Positions 21,955 through 32,695 of a stretch of 64,000 nt of DNA are shown piece after piece. Source of the stretch: Eonycteris spelaea (lineage: Eukaryota; Chordata; Mammalia; Chiroptera; Pteropodidae). Numbering within the stretch: position 1 is the stretch's first letter; every line of letters starts with the position of its first letter. The notes beneath the pieces are model-generated. The model saw only the letters and a list, made by a program, of their open reading frames with translations, was not told the origin of the DNA and ran no database searches. Both the position numbers and the translations under genes were made by a program. Where the stretch lies: the NCBI GenBank assembly GCA_003508835.1, contig PUFA01000007.1, forward strand, positions 16,949,001 to 17,013,000, given 5' to 3'.

Positions 21955-22470
21955 TGTCATCTTTGTTCCCTCCATTGGCCTGAAGGACATTATAGCACAT
22001 ATAGAAGACTTTGTGAAATTTACCCATCAAGCTCTAAATGATAGCTGACAAAGCCTGTCTTTACCAAACACTGAAATATCCCTAATGAGAAAAGCTGTCC
22101 TCCAAAATAGAATGACCTTGGCCATTTCTTCTACCTAGCAGGGAAAAACCTGTGCCATTATCCAAGCAGAATCTTGTATGTTTGTATCTGATAAGTCTGC
22201 AAATGTATCATCTTTATTAAATCTCATGAGAACACAAATAAATGCCCCAAGTGATCTGAACCCCAGCCTAAGGGACTCAATAAATCAGTGGTTCAGATCA
22301 TGGGGCTTTTGGTAGAAAGACATGTTATCTATTTTGGGAATCATTATAACCTATGTTTTCCCTTATACGTCTCTATACAATTGCTGCAGTACCTGCCTCC
22401 AGTGCAGCCAGGTAGCCATCTCCAGGCGGGTGAAACCTTGCCGACCATGCATAGAATATTGCAAAAACAA
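21955..22470 (+). pseudogene. ERV envelope transmembrane-subunit remnant
   Basis: The frame of 22100 reads LQNRM at 22100-22114, then a stop at 22136-22138. A cysteine block follows in which Cys codons at 22151 and 22175 flank a Ser at 22172, where CX6CC would be expected. Next come a hydrophobic membrane segment (ILGIIITYVF, about 22331-22360) and a cysteine-rich start of the tail (CCSTCLQC). The surface subunit is not recognisable between integrase and TM, which lie only about 500 bp apart, so it is deleted or never matched. This is a dead remnant. Confidence 0.75.
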
Positions 22471-22503
22471 AACAAAACAAGACAAAAATCCCAAGGGGTG
22501 GAG

Positions 22504-23490
22504 TGTTGAGGGATGTCACTGAGGAAATAACTGCTGGTCAACTGAAGAGATGGAACCGGGCAAACGAAGACACCTCACCTCCTACCTTGTCCTTGGAATT
22601 TATGTTCCACCCACCATTCCCATAGCCAGAGCCATTTCAAGGATGTAGCCTTGAGAGAGTAAGATGTTGTGGAGGCCATCTGAGCCGAATACATGACTAA
22701 AATCAGTGAAGCCTTTTATATATACTTTTAAGATTCTGGTGGACAGGTGCAAGATCTATTTGTTTTGTGGTCACCCGAGACGTCTTGTATGTAAATTCCC
22801 TTGTTTTTGAACACTGCCACCTACTACACCGGAGAGCTCTGCCTCTTTCTTCCACCTCCATGCCTTCTGCGTTAGGGGGACAATTCCGGATTTCAACCAG
22901 GAAACACCTGCAGTTGTGAACCAACACTTTTGCTGCTGGGACCGAATCCCCTTGACCAGCTTGTGGTACTTGTTGTGATCCATCTTTCACCAGTGGATCT
23001 TTAGTATGTTTTTACACTGCATCTGGGGTACATCCCAGACCCCCTCGTCCTCTTCACAGCATCCAGTCTAGGCAGGAAGTAGCTGGCAGCCAACAGCTCT
23101 TCAGGGGGCCAGCAGATATCTTCTTACAGACCAATATCTCCTCAAGCTCTAGCTTGGACCCCTTTCCAGGGAGGAGACAACCGTGCATAGGCCTGCTGTC
23201 AGAGTGCAATAGTCAGGCCTGCAGACATGGCTCCTCAGCGCCCTGAGACAGGCCTGAGCTAACTGTGGCTTCCCTGGGGTACAGCCCTGAGCAGAAATAG
23301 GAACATGGTTGGTGGCTGGTGGTGACCCAAGGTGCTTAGGGGAGCATTTTGTGGCCATGTTCAGGTATTTCCTGTCTGTCATTTAACCAGCCCCCAGGCC
23401 TATCTGCAGCTGCCCTGTGGTTCCTATACCCAGATAAATAGACAATTGAGACTCATACATTATCTTTAGTACTGATATAACTGATACTAG
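22504..23490 (+). repeat. ERV 3' LTR (end uncertain)
   Basis: A purine-rich stretch ending GGGGTGGAG precedes TGTTGAGGGATGTC at 22504, which fits a polypurine tract followed by an LTR start. The block contains a TATATATA element near 22717-22724 and stays G+C-richer than the flanks until about 23450. I cannot fix the 3' end: it could be near 23030 or near 23490. No second copy exists in the window for comparison. Confidence 0.55.
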
Positions 23491-23894
23491 AGAATGGGCT
23501 TAGCTGGACAACAATAATGACATTTCTAGTAGTGACCTCCAAACTTGGGAAAACAATTGCAAGCAGCCTTGATCAATCACAGGCTTTTCCACATGGAGAT
23601 CTCAAGGCTTATGCCTTAAAGATGTGTGATTTTTGTCCATTATTAAATCCACGAGCTAACGAAAATTATGTTCTTACTGTTTGGGGTGCTGCAAGCAACC
23701 TCGTTCAGGAAACACATAAGCAATGATAAACTTTAGTCTTAGTTCCTTATTCTCAACCCGGCAATCAGAATACTCCATCCACATCTGTGGGAATAAGCTT
23801 CTCAGAGGCGTGAAGTATTTGGGGTAATTAGCAGAGTAAAGAAGAAAAATCTTCCTTCGGAAATGATAATTTTTTTTTTTTCCCACAGAATTCC
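23491..23894. other. Unassigned DNA
   Basis: Nothing recognised; a T11-12 run lies at about 23870. Confidence 0.4.
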
Positions 23895-24010
23895 TTCATT
23901 TATCGCAATGTGTTCATCTATAAAATGAGTGGGCCAGGCTACATGTTCCTTATATTCCTTTCGAGATCTAAGATTTGATGACTAACACTCCCTCTCTACC
24001 AAGTGACCCC
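23895..24010 (+). repeat. MIR/MIR3-like fragment
   Basis: 'catctataaaatgagtgggc' and 'caggctacatgttccttata' with 'gatctaagatttgatgac' match the MIR3-like order 'catctgtaaaatgaggg..ggactagatgatctctaaggtcccttccagctct'. Confidence 0.6.
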
Positions 24011-27000
24011 TGTCATCCTCAATGTTAACCTGTCAAATGTTTCAGTGAGACAAAAAACATTAAACATACAAAGCATATTTACATGTGTGAAATGTAGTTA
24101 AAAGATACTACTACAAAAATATATGTTAGATCTTTAAGGACTATTTACTAGTATTAATTCATTATTCATCTTTGTACTTTCTGTAGGAACTAAGAAATCC
24201 AACCATTTTTTGCTGAATGAAAAAAAAAAGAAATCATTTGCATTTTGGCTGTCACATGAATTTTGTTTGAAAGAACGATTCTAGAGTAAATGCCTCAAAC
24301 TTTGAAGTACTTGATAGTGCAGATACTTGAAAAGCTCATACAATCACTATATTCAAATATAATATCTCTAAAGATTCCCCTGTAAGCCAGCACAGTTTGG
24401 GTTATATCTCTGTTCATACATGAATTACACTAAGTGGTAAGCTAGTGTGATGGTGAAAAAGCAAAATGGAATAAAAAGAAGACGCCCACCAATTTACCAT
24501 AAGGAGGGGTTATTTCTTTTCATTGTTCCCATTTTGATGATTCAAAAATCACTGTGCATTTTTCGACTTAGCTTTAAGAGACCAAATTGACAATAAACAA
24601 CTATATTGAGTTCTGAATATCAAGATAAAAATCAAGGTCCCCCCCCTTTTTGAATGGCCTGTGAGTTTATAAATTATGTATAATTTTTACCAGTGTTAAA
24701 TTCATGTGGCAAAAGTAATTTTACTCTTGTTTAGGTGGTATTAACATGCATATGGAATATCCCATACTGATAGCTCATCTCAGAGCCCATACAAAATCAC
24801 AGATTAAAGTATGCCATATTAACTGTAATATAGTATGTGAGTAACAGAAAAATTCTTACCTAAAAAATTTAGTGTGTGTGTATATGTATATTTATATATA
24901 GTCACAATAGCAAATTTGCATAAATGTTAACAGTTAAATTCATGTCAACCAATCTCCCAGCATTCAAGAGACACCATGTTTTGAAGCAAATGATTGTAAA
25001 ATCAAGAAGAAAATCCCTGCGAATAAAAGCTTATGTTGAATTGGAAGAGAAGCAATCCTTGGATATACATCTTTTATCAAAATTGCTCTTTTCCCCCCTG
25101 AAACCACATGCGAGGAATACTTTTCTCTTTTCCCTGTTGAAGGTTTTAAGCTTTGCCTCATGCTCTTTTTATCTCCTCATAGCTCATCATACTTGGCTCT
25201 CTCTCTCCTCTTTTCCACTTTGTTAAAATCCTATAGCTTTGCTTCCTCTTACAAGATGCCTTTGACTTAAAAACTCTTTCCTAAAAAGTCAACCCATTGC
25301 CCTCTTTCAAAATAATTCCAGTTTCTTTCATGGAGCTCTATCTGATCAAATTGTCTTCTATTCAAGAGAACTCACAAGAAGTTTGCTTTAGCCCAGCCTC
25401 TGATACAAGCAGGCTCTAGTTCTATCTAGACATAATGAAAAGGAAATTAGAGTATTATTAATTTCTATAAAAGCTGTATTATTTTTCTAATTCACAATTT
25501 AAAAATTAGAAATATGCCTCTATAAAATTATATTTTGAACTCTTTTTGTACAAATTATTTAAAAGATGATCATTATTTTACAAATAACACGAGAGGAGGG
25601 TGAAAAAGAAAGTGAATTGATGATCTCAAATTTAGTACAATTGGTATATTTTAAATTCTAAGTTGAATTACTCTAACTTTTACAAATTGCCATCTGATAT
25701 TTCTCTTGTCCCTTATATGTACATTTTGGAAAATAGAATTTGTTTTGCATTCTTTATTTGTTGATTAATTAAAGCCAAAGGACTTCTTGGGGAGAAAGCA
25801 ACATCTTTTATTATCTGAATCTCCTTAGAAATATAAGCCAATATTGAGAATTATGGTACCAAAGTAAACTCAATAAAAACCTGAGTGATTAGAAGAACCA
25901 GTTTTGCTCTCTCCACCCAGATAACTTTTAAAAATATAATGAAGCCTGATTTCAGAAGACATATTTATTACTTTTAATTTCTTATTATCACTATTTTTTT
26001 TGTATTATTCATTGAAAGAGTTTAATTGTATAGGATGATGTTAACTAGCACAGCATGCTCATTTTCTAATCTCAAATATCTAAACCACTATTAAAAGTCT
26101 AACCTGGTTGCCTTTTATTTTAATCCCAAGAATATCTAGCACATTGTTCTAGTATTAATATCCACACCACTTGGTAAATATATGTTAAATGGATAACTAA
26201 ATTAAGAAAGGCTACAACAAGTGCTTATATATCTCATTTAAAACATAGCTTAGGGCTATAGGTTAAAAGTCTTTATAGAGTCCTTTATTGAGTTTATGGC
26301 TTGAACCCTGATCAAGTACAAGTATATATTTAGAAAATTTTAAACAATTATGAGATTTTAGAAACCATTTGAGAATATACACCAAGAAATGTTGATAAAA
26401 TACTTTTTATAAAAAAAAAAAACAGTGAACAGCAAAAAAAAAAAGTTAAAAAGTCTTGTCATACTGAAAAGAACAAAAATCAATGAGAGGTGAACTCCAA
26501 TAGTTATAGGCCAACAATAAATGTGATTCATATTCATGCAATACTTCTTTCAAGCTTCTGTGAACGTGTTTGTGTTTTACAATGTGGCAATCTGTTAAGA
26601 ATTCTTCATGTTTACTGAAATACTTTTAGCTCCTTCTCTTAGACTGCTCTAAATGTCATTTCAATTTCACAGAAAATATAGACAAGACCAAAAAATAAAT
26701 ATATAAAATAAAATAGATGTCCCTGCAGTTTAAATGCATTGTTACAGTAGTCCCCTTATACACACATCCCCATTATAATTGATGGAAACTGAGAAAAATT
26801 TTGACTGAAAAAACTTTCCAAAGTCTTGTAATACAGATCAAAGAACATTCATTCTGATCAAAAGCTTATGACTTGTATAGATTATTAGAGTTATTTATAT
26901 AGACTTTTCTCGTGTATTTCTGTGGCTTTCTTGACTTATATTACATTTTTACTAAACAAAAAATCAAGAAATTCACAATTTAATAAATCTTAGATCTCAC

Positions 27001-27379
27001 AGGAATACAGTGTGATATCCTTCAGTGGAAGCAAACTTCTGGGGTATATCTTAATTCAAGAAAACTTTAAAGAATTTTTTTTTCCTCTAATTATTTTAAA
27101 CCAAATTTTAAGATTTTAAAAATTAAAATATTTAAAAAGAAAAAGTTTTAAATGGCATGAGTATTAGTTTCTAAGTTATTGTTAGCTTAGGAGACAATCA
27201 ATTCATAATATAATGTCATTTCCTGGCAATGTCTCCCAAGACAATACTTCAGGATAGGAAAAGAGATCTTTTCTCTAAATTATGGAGCAAGTTCTATTAT
27301 TTCCTGTAAGAGATGTTCCCGGATATCAGGAGTTTACATATGAAGTAAAATATCCTAAATATTTTTTGAAATAATAAAT
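24011..27379. other. Unassigned AT-rich DNA
   Basis: This is one of the longest blocks without a clear feature. It contains a C8 run (24639-24646), a pyrimidine-rich part at about 25190-25420 that may be decayed L2, and A12 and A11 runs at 26411-26444. The 100-codon open frame at 24924-25226 has no recognisable domain. Confidence 0.45.
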
Positions 27380-27500
27380 CTAAAATGGAAGTACCTTTAC
27401 AGTATCATGACAATACAAATTACAGAAATCTACCCATTTTAACAGATAATGAGGCTTAGTGTATGCCTTGAAAAATCAGAAACAGTTAGCTTGGTAGATA
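27380..27500 (+). repeat. MIR SINE fragment
   Basis: 'ctacccattttaacagataa' followed by 'tgaggcttagtg' corresponds to the MIR core 'ccccattttacagatgaggaaactgaggc'. Confidence 0.5.
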
Positions 27501-27559
27501 TTGGCGAGAAAGTCCTTCCAGTAGAAAGAGGACATGTATACAAAAGCATGTGAACATGG

Positions 27560-28140
27560 CTTCTAAAACTGACCTTCCTGGGACAGATAGAAAGAAGTAG
27601 GCCACATTAATGAGCTTTTTTGGGCCATCAAAAATGTGTCAATTTTCTTTCTTTCTAGGGACATAATGAAGGGAGTTAAGCAGGAAAATAGCCCAATAAA
27701 ATTTGCATTTTAAAAAGATTAATGTACTATGAAAGTGAGTTACCTGTTAATGAAGAGAGAAATACTAATGAAAGAAAGGTGATTCTAAGCCTAGCTTAAA
27801 AAAAAAAAGAATAGTTTAGGCAAGATATAATCAGAGACTGAACTAAGGAATTTTCATGTGGAGATAGAGTTCAATGGATTTTGAAGATAAATAGGAGGTA
27901 GAATTAACATGAATTGGTAAAAAACATTTTTAAGTTGGAAGTTAATGAAAGCAAAATAAAAAAAACAAAACATGATTTGGACCTGGGAAATTGACAGGTT
28001 TCCATGCTATTCACCAAAATAGATAAATCACGAGAAATTTTTAAATTTACAAGATGGGGGATCAAGGAAATAAAATGAATGATAACTTCAAGTTTAGAAA
28101 AAATGAATTTAAGGTACTATGAAGTCTCTGTGAAAATTTT
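27560..28140 (-). repeat. L2 LINE, minus strand
   Basis: Antisense L2 order: 'ttttgggccatcaaaaatgt', 'gagttaagcaggaaaatagc', 'agtttaggcaagatataatc', 'aggaggtagaattaacatga', 'aaattgacaggtttccatgc', 'tattcaccaaaatagataaa', and 'aaggtactatgaagtctctg'. All match successive blocks of the reverse L2 ORF2 region. No frame survives. Confidence 0.65.
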
Positions 28141-28204
28141 CCATAATAATAATATGAATAAGATTTGATTGTCAAAAGCCAATGTTAGGCTAAATTAAAA
28201 AAAA

Positions 28205-28362
28205 ATCACTTATTTTTTCTCATATAAGAATGGTGGCTGAGGGTTTCTGCTGATTGGGCTGGTTTTGCCATTCTCAAAGGGATTCCTCATGGATCTGTAG
28301 TCAGCTAGGTACTTAGGTAGGAGGTTGTTAAATATAAAGACTATTAAGAATTGTAAACCTCA
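28205..28362. other. Unassigned DNA upstream of SINE copy 2
   Basis: The block 'tttctgctgattgggctggt' with 'tggatctgtagtcagctagg' resembles an old LTR or DNA element, not identified. Confidence 0.3.
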
Positions 28363-28579
28363 GTCTATGGCCATGCTATTCTGAATAAACCCGATACCGT
28401 CTAATCTCGGAAGTTAAGCAAGGTCAGGCCTGGTTAGTACTTGGATGGGAGACCACCTAGGAAGACCAGGTGCTAAAAATAAAAAATAAAAAAAATAAGG
28501 GATTGTAAACTGACAAGATTATTGCAATCTGTGAGGTCAACCAAGGATTGCCTCACATAAAAAAAAAAAAAAAAGATAA
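28363..28579 (+). mobile_element. 5S-rRNA-derived SINE, copy 2
   Basis: Bases 28363-28474 match vertebrate 5S rRNA ('gtctatggccatgctattct', 'aagttaagcaaggtcaggcc', 'tggttagtacttggatggga'). An A-rich linker follows, then the same non-5S module as copy 1 ('taagggattgtaaactgaca', 'gcaatctgtgaggtcaacca', 'aggattgcctcac'), then an A16 tail. The last ~10 bases of 5S ('gctgtaggc' in copy 1) are replaced by the A-rich linker. The internal promoter spacing matches the 5S gene here, unlike copy 1. Flanks AATTGTAAACCTCA (before) and AATTACAAACTGTTCA (after) are a plausible decayed target-site duplication. It shares with copy 1 the variants 'gtcaggcc' and 'gaccacctaggaagacc', where 5S has 'gtcgggcc' and 'gaccgcctgggaatacc'. 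Confidence 0.87.
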
Positions 28580-28945
28580 AAATTACAAACTGTTCACCTT
28601 TTGTCCTCCCTACCTTTGACAATACCTGTACTACTTCCAACATCTGGTATATGGTGAAAGTGAACACCACTGGTGTGGAATAAATGAGGCTATTTCACTA
28701 GATACAGAAATCATTTAGTGTGATTGCAGAAAATAGATATGAGGGTGACTGGAAGACAGAGGTTGAAATTTTTAAGAATTATAAATTTATTATAGAACAC
28801 ATAGCAAATAAGAAAATATTAACTAGAAAAACAAATAGTGTTATTAATATCTTTATGTAAATATGCACAATGAGCAGTTTAAATTGGATAAAATGTTGAA
28901 AAATAAAAGTACCTTTTAAAATGAAAGGTTAAGACTTATGTGTCA
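28580..28945. other. Unassigned DNA
   Basis: Nothing recognised. Confidence 0.4.
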
Positions 28946-29015
28946 AAATGCTTACTTATTTAATAATATTACAAAATATGAAATGCTTAATTATTTAATA
29001 ATGTTACAAAATAAA
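28946..29015 (+). repeat. 35-bp tandem duplication, two units
   Basis: Units 28946-28980 and 28981-29015 are of equal length and differ at only a few bases. Both start 'aaatgctta' and contain 'tatttaataat' and 'ttacaaaata'. Confidence 0.9.
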
Positions 29016-29409
29016 TGTTTTAAAATAATAAATTTTAAAATATGAAAATGAATATTTTTAAAAATAAAAAGGTAAACTCGACAAGGTTAGTTAATATTAC
29101 ATAAAATACATGTTTTATAGGATGGAAATTTAGTTTCTTATACATAAATAACAAATAGCTGATGGAAAATTTCACTTGCCCAGGAAAAATTCTGATTTTT
29201 TTTTCTGAGAAAGTAAACTTTGATCAGTATAAAACACCTAAAAGAAAGCAATAGAAAGTGTTGGCTTTTATCTCAAGTCATAGCTCAAAATGAACCATAA
29301 ACTTATTTTTGTCAAAATTCTCAATGTAGCTAGGTGTCTTTTGGGGCAACATAGTGACTTCCTCAAAACAAAAAAAAACATCTACCTGAGGCTTTATTAT
29401 GTTTTGTTG

Positions 29410-29440
<31 letters not shown>

Positions 29441-31054
29441 GGCACTATCTTCTACCCTAACTGGCTCTCCATTCCTCATTTTGTTTTGGAAAAAGGCCTA
29501 AAGATTGTAGCTATATGTTAAGAACATGAGGCCATACTGAAACCTTTGAAAGCGGAAAGGAGAACTTTGGGTAAATGTCTATGCAGAAAAATTCATACAG
29601 GATATTTTGCTCATAAAAGATTAAATTTGGAATAAGTTTTCATGGGGGCAAAGATGCCTCAAGATCCATTTGGAGAATTATCTATAATGGATCTCCTATA
29701 AAATCTGCCTTTAATGTTAATTTTATTAGCAAACTAATTAGGATGACTGAATGTCTTCTATAGATTTATGTAGGCAATAGAGTGAGAGAAAACATTTGAA
29801 ACAAACAAACAAAATACACAGTGCCCCATAGGATCTTATTCTCACTGATTCATTACACGTTTTAGGGAATCAATTTAAACTGACTTTAAATCTTTACTGA
29901 ATAATCCACTGATCTTTTACATATATTTTAGCCTTATGGAACCAGTGAGCATATAAAATAGGAACCTAAATCTACCTTCACATTGTTTTTGTAAAAATTA
30001 AATAAGTATATATTCTATGTGGTAGCCTAGTTGATAGCATACAAAAGACATTCATTCATTCAACATGGGCCTGGCCACAATGAGAATCTAACATGACTGG
30101 ACCAGGTCTGGTAATTATTCTACTAGTTTCTCACTATACAACAGTAAAATATAAAGTAAGTCTATCAACTTCTCATTTGGCAAATCTAAAAAGTTTGTTA
30201 GAAATTCCTTAGCTTGTTATCCCACCCAGGGCTGTCTTTATGTTCATGGAGGAGAAATGTGTTTGTCCTTATGGTAATTATTAGATTGAAATTTGTATGG
30301 CTTCAATAAAAATCAAATCAGTTTATATAATATTATAATTGATATTAATTTTTATTATTATAAAAAAGAACAATTAGGTTATTAAAGTATTCTTTTAGTT
30401 TAATTCAATAGGTGACCAAAATTAATTTCATGACTTTTAAAACCTACTTTTTTTTATGAATGGGATAGGAACTTTTTAAATAGACTTAATTGTGAAAACT
30501 CAATATATTGAGCATTATTCGATAACCCATTTAAAATAATTTTATCATCTTAAGTCAAAAAAGAAATCAAACTTTTTCTGTAATTATTTATATTCAAATA
30601 AATTTCAGCCTAAACTTGAAAGCATCTGGTCATTTCTGAACTAAAGATGCCCTCATTTAAAGATGAACTGGTCATGATACCTTCAGCTTCAATTTCACAG
30701 AAATATAAATTAAGAAAGAAGATTGCTCATACAAAATGGCTGAGAATCAAAAATAATCTGCGTGGGTACAGCTATGGAGCTAACAACTCTACACACAAAC
30801 CAAACACTATCATTCAGTTTTAACAAATTTTCTTTCTGAGCCCAAATATCACCAAGACCACTACAGCAAAGACTCATTACTCTGCTTTGACACCAGTTCA
30901 GACCTACTTTTCATCCTTTAGATAGATTCTCTGATTTTGCTTCCACAGTTTATGAGAATCTTTGTTGTTGTACTTACATATTTCTTTTTAACTAGTCATC
31001 ATTATAGCTTATATTTCCCTTCAGGAAACTCTAATTACAAATAGAAAAAAAACC
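29016..31054. other. Unassigned AT-rich DNA with T24 tract
   Basis: Contains a T24 run (29410-29433) and very AT-rich parts near 30320-30370. A short ATTCATTCATTCAAC at about 30050 may be an L2 end. I see no gene. Confidence 0.45.
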
Positions 31055-31150
31055 AATGACAATGTAGTAAGCATCTATTGTGTGCCTAGGCACTGTCCTA
31101 GATAAATAATTGTCACTTCAGTCCTGAGAATGAAGATTTATTAGCTGCCT
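31055..31150 (+). repeat. MIR SINE fragment
   Basis: 'gtagtaagcatctattgtgt' and 'gcctaggcactgtcctagat' match the MIR 5' core 'cattt.ttgagc.cttactatgtgccaggcactgt.cta'. Confidence 0.6.
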
Positions 31151-32588
31151 ACACACTGTTAACAAGTTCAAAACCCCTGTCTTCTTTCATAAAATAAAAG
31201 TAAACAAAAAAACATTAGATGAGTTTTCTAAGATTCAAAAGATGGTAAATACAAATTAGGTTTTATTCATCTTTGTAGTCGTGGTTTTTTTTACATAGGA
31301 CTCATGGTTTGCTTCCTATGTTAAATCACCTATAAATATTCAATATCATGCCCATTTTTGTGCACAAAAAGTAAATGAATGGCAGAGAAAAGATCACATT
31401 TCAGTAGTGGGCCTAAACAAAAGATTTAAAAAATCTAAAGTTACTGTAAGAGTGACTTATGTGAAACCGAATCTATGCTGAGTAAAAGATCTAGTTTATG
31501 GGTGATATCCCAAATTTAACTCAGATGTTAATAGAAGAATTGTATATGTCTTGCACAGCTCTCTTTTTGGTTTATATTCTTTAAACAATAACATGTTCAA
31601 ACTATTTTTAAACATAAATACTTAACATGGTCCTCGTTTCCTAGAGTTCATTTTGACATAATATTAACAATTATTCCTAATTATGCCTCATTTTTTTTGA
31701 CTTACACTGTCACATTTTGAAAGACTTCTTTTTCTTCAGTCATACTAAGTGTAAAATATTGAAGGTTTTTTTTCTTATATTTCACTCAACAAAATGTTCA
31801 CCTACTAGCGAATGCAAGCTCATATTATGAAATAAGACAGTTTCTGATATTATACATTATTCTTATACCCAACTACAAGCATTACGAGAACATAGCAAAC
31901 AATATTGAATTTAAAAACTTTGAATCAGGGAATTATGAGAGTAAAAGATTTATTTTTGTTTGTTTCATATGAATCTCTAGGAGAATCCTAAAGAAAAGCA
32001 ATATTTAAAATAGTTGAGCTCCCCTTACATTTCAATCAGAATAACTTTATCAGATTTTTATTTATGCATAACACTGCTTTATAAGAGAATTAGAAAAAAA
32101 AATTAATTGTATTTCAAATTAATTTTGGTAGCTCCTATGAATATTTAGCTATTGTGATATGATAGAGTTAGCTCTAATTGCAGATACAGATGGCGTAAAG
32201 AGCATCATCAAAACTTTTCCCCCTGAACAGATCATTAAAAAATAGGTTGTTTTGCTTATTTAGTTAATTCGAAAGATGTTTAATTGCATAACCTCCAGGG
32301 AATATTGTAATTTAGTAAATTGAAGAACATACGTATGTTTTTGGACTATGCTCACTCTTCTTTTTGATATCTATAATTGATAGAATATAAAGAAATTGTT
32401 CTCAATGTTTTAAGAACATGTTTGAAGCAGTACCTGGGAGATGTATAACAAAGTGTGTATATATCTGATAATCTCATTTGTAAAAAATTAATTTGGTTTA
32501 GAGAGATTTGACTCAGAGATACATAAGTTTTGATACTCAATATTCATGCATGGTTTAATTTATCCATTATGCACCTATTTATTGGTCA
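31151..32588. other. Unassigned AT-rich DNA
   Basis: A weak MIR 3'-like match around 31350-31410 is too diverged to call. Nothing else recognised. Confidence 0.4.
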
Positions 32589-32695
32589 GATATATATATG
32601 TGTGTGTGTGTATGTGTATGTATGTATGTATGTGTGTGTGTATATATATATGTGTGTGTGTATATATATATATATGTGTGTATATATATATATAT
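32589..32695 (+). repeat. Compound (TA)n/(TG)n/(TATG)n microsatellite
   Basis: About 107 bp of strictly alternating purine-pyrimidine blocks: TA, TG, TATG, TG, TA, TG, TA, TG, TA. It yields a spurious Val/Cys/Tyr-rich frame at 32530-32742. Confidence 0.95.

Larger units (their letters stand above)
19200..22503 (+). pseudogene. Endogenous retrovirus, internal region (pol and env remnants)
   Basis: A degenerate provirus interior, 5' truncated. I found no 5' LTR, primer-binding site, gag or protease. Reverse-transcriptase sequence begins near 19235. Integrase follows near 21200-21430, and an envelope transmembrane subunit near 21960-22470. About 20 kb of flanking DNA is AT-rich, while this block is noticeably richer in G and C. 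Stops and frameshifts are spread throughout, so no protein can be made from it. The RT and integrase motifs look most like the ERV-L/HERV-S (class III) group, while the TM resembles gammaretrovirus-type envelopes. That assignment rests on motifs only. Between 19700 and 21200, RNase H and early integrase sequence are expected, but I could not place their motifs. Confidence 0.85.

Noticed and set aside
24700..24735. MADE1/mariner-like 'gcaaaagtaatt' motif
   Set aside because: Too short, and no inverted partner was found nearby.
25190..25430. L2-like pyrimidine-rich region
   Set aside because: Individual words resemble L2, but I could not establish a consistent order of blocks.
26743..26760. 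Tigger/MER2 transposon start ('tacagtagtccccttata')
   Set aside because: Only about 18 bases match; the following sequence does not continue the family.
28363..28474. Functional 5S rRNA gene
   Set aside because: The 3' end of 5S is missing, many bases are changed, and the same SINE module and an A-tail follow.
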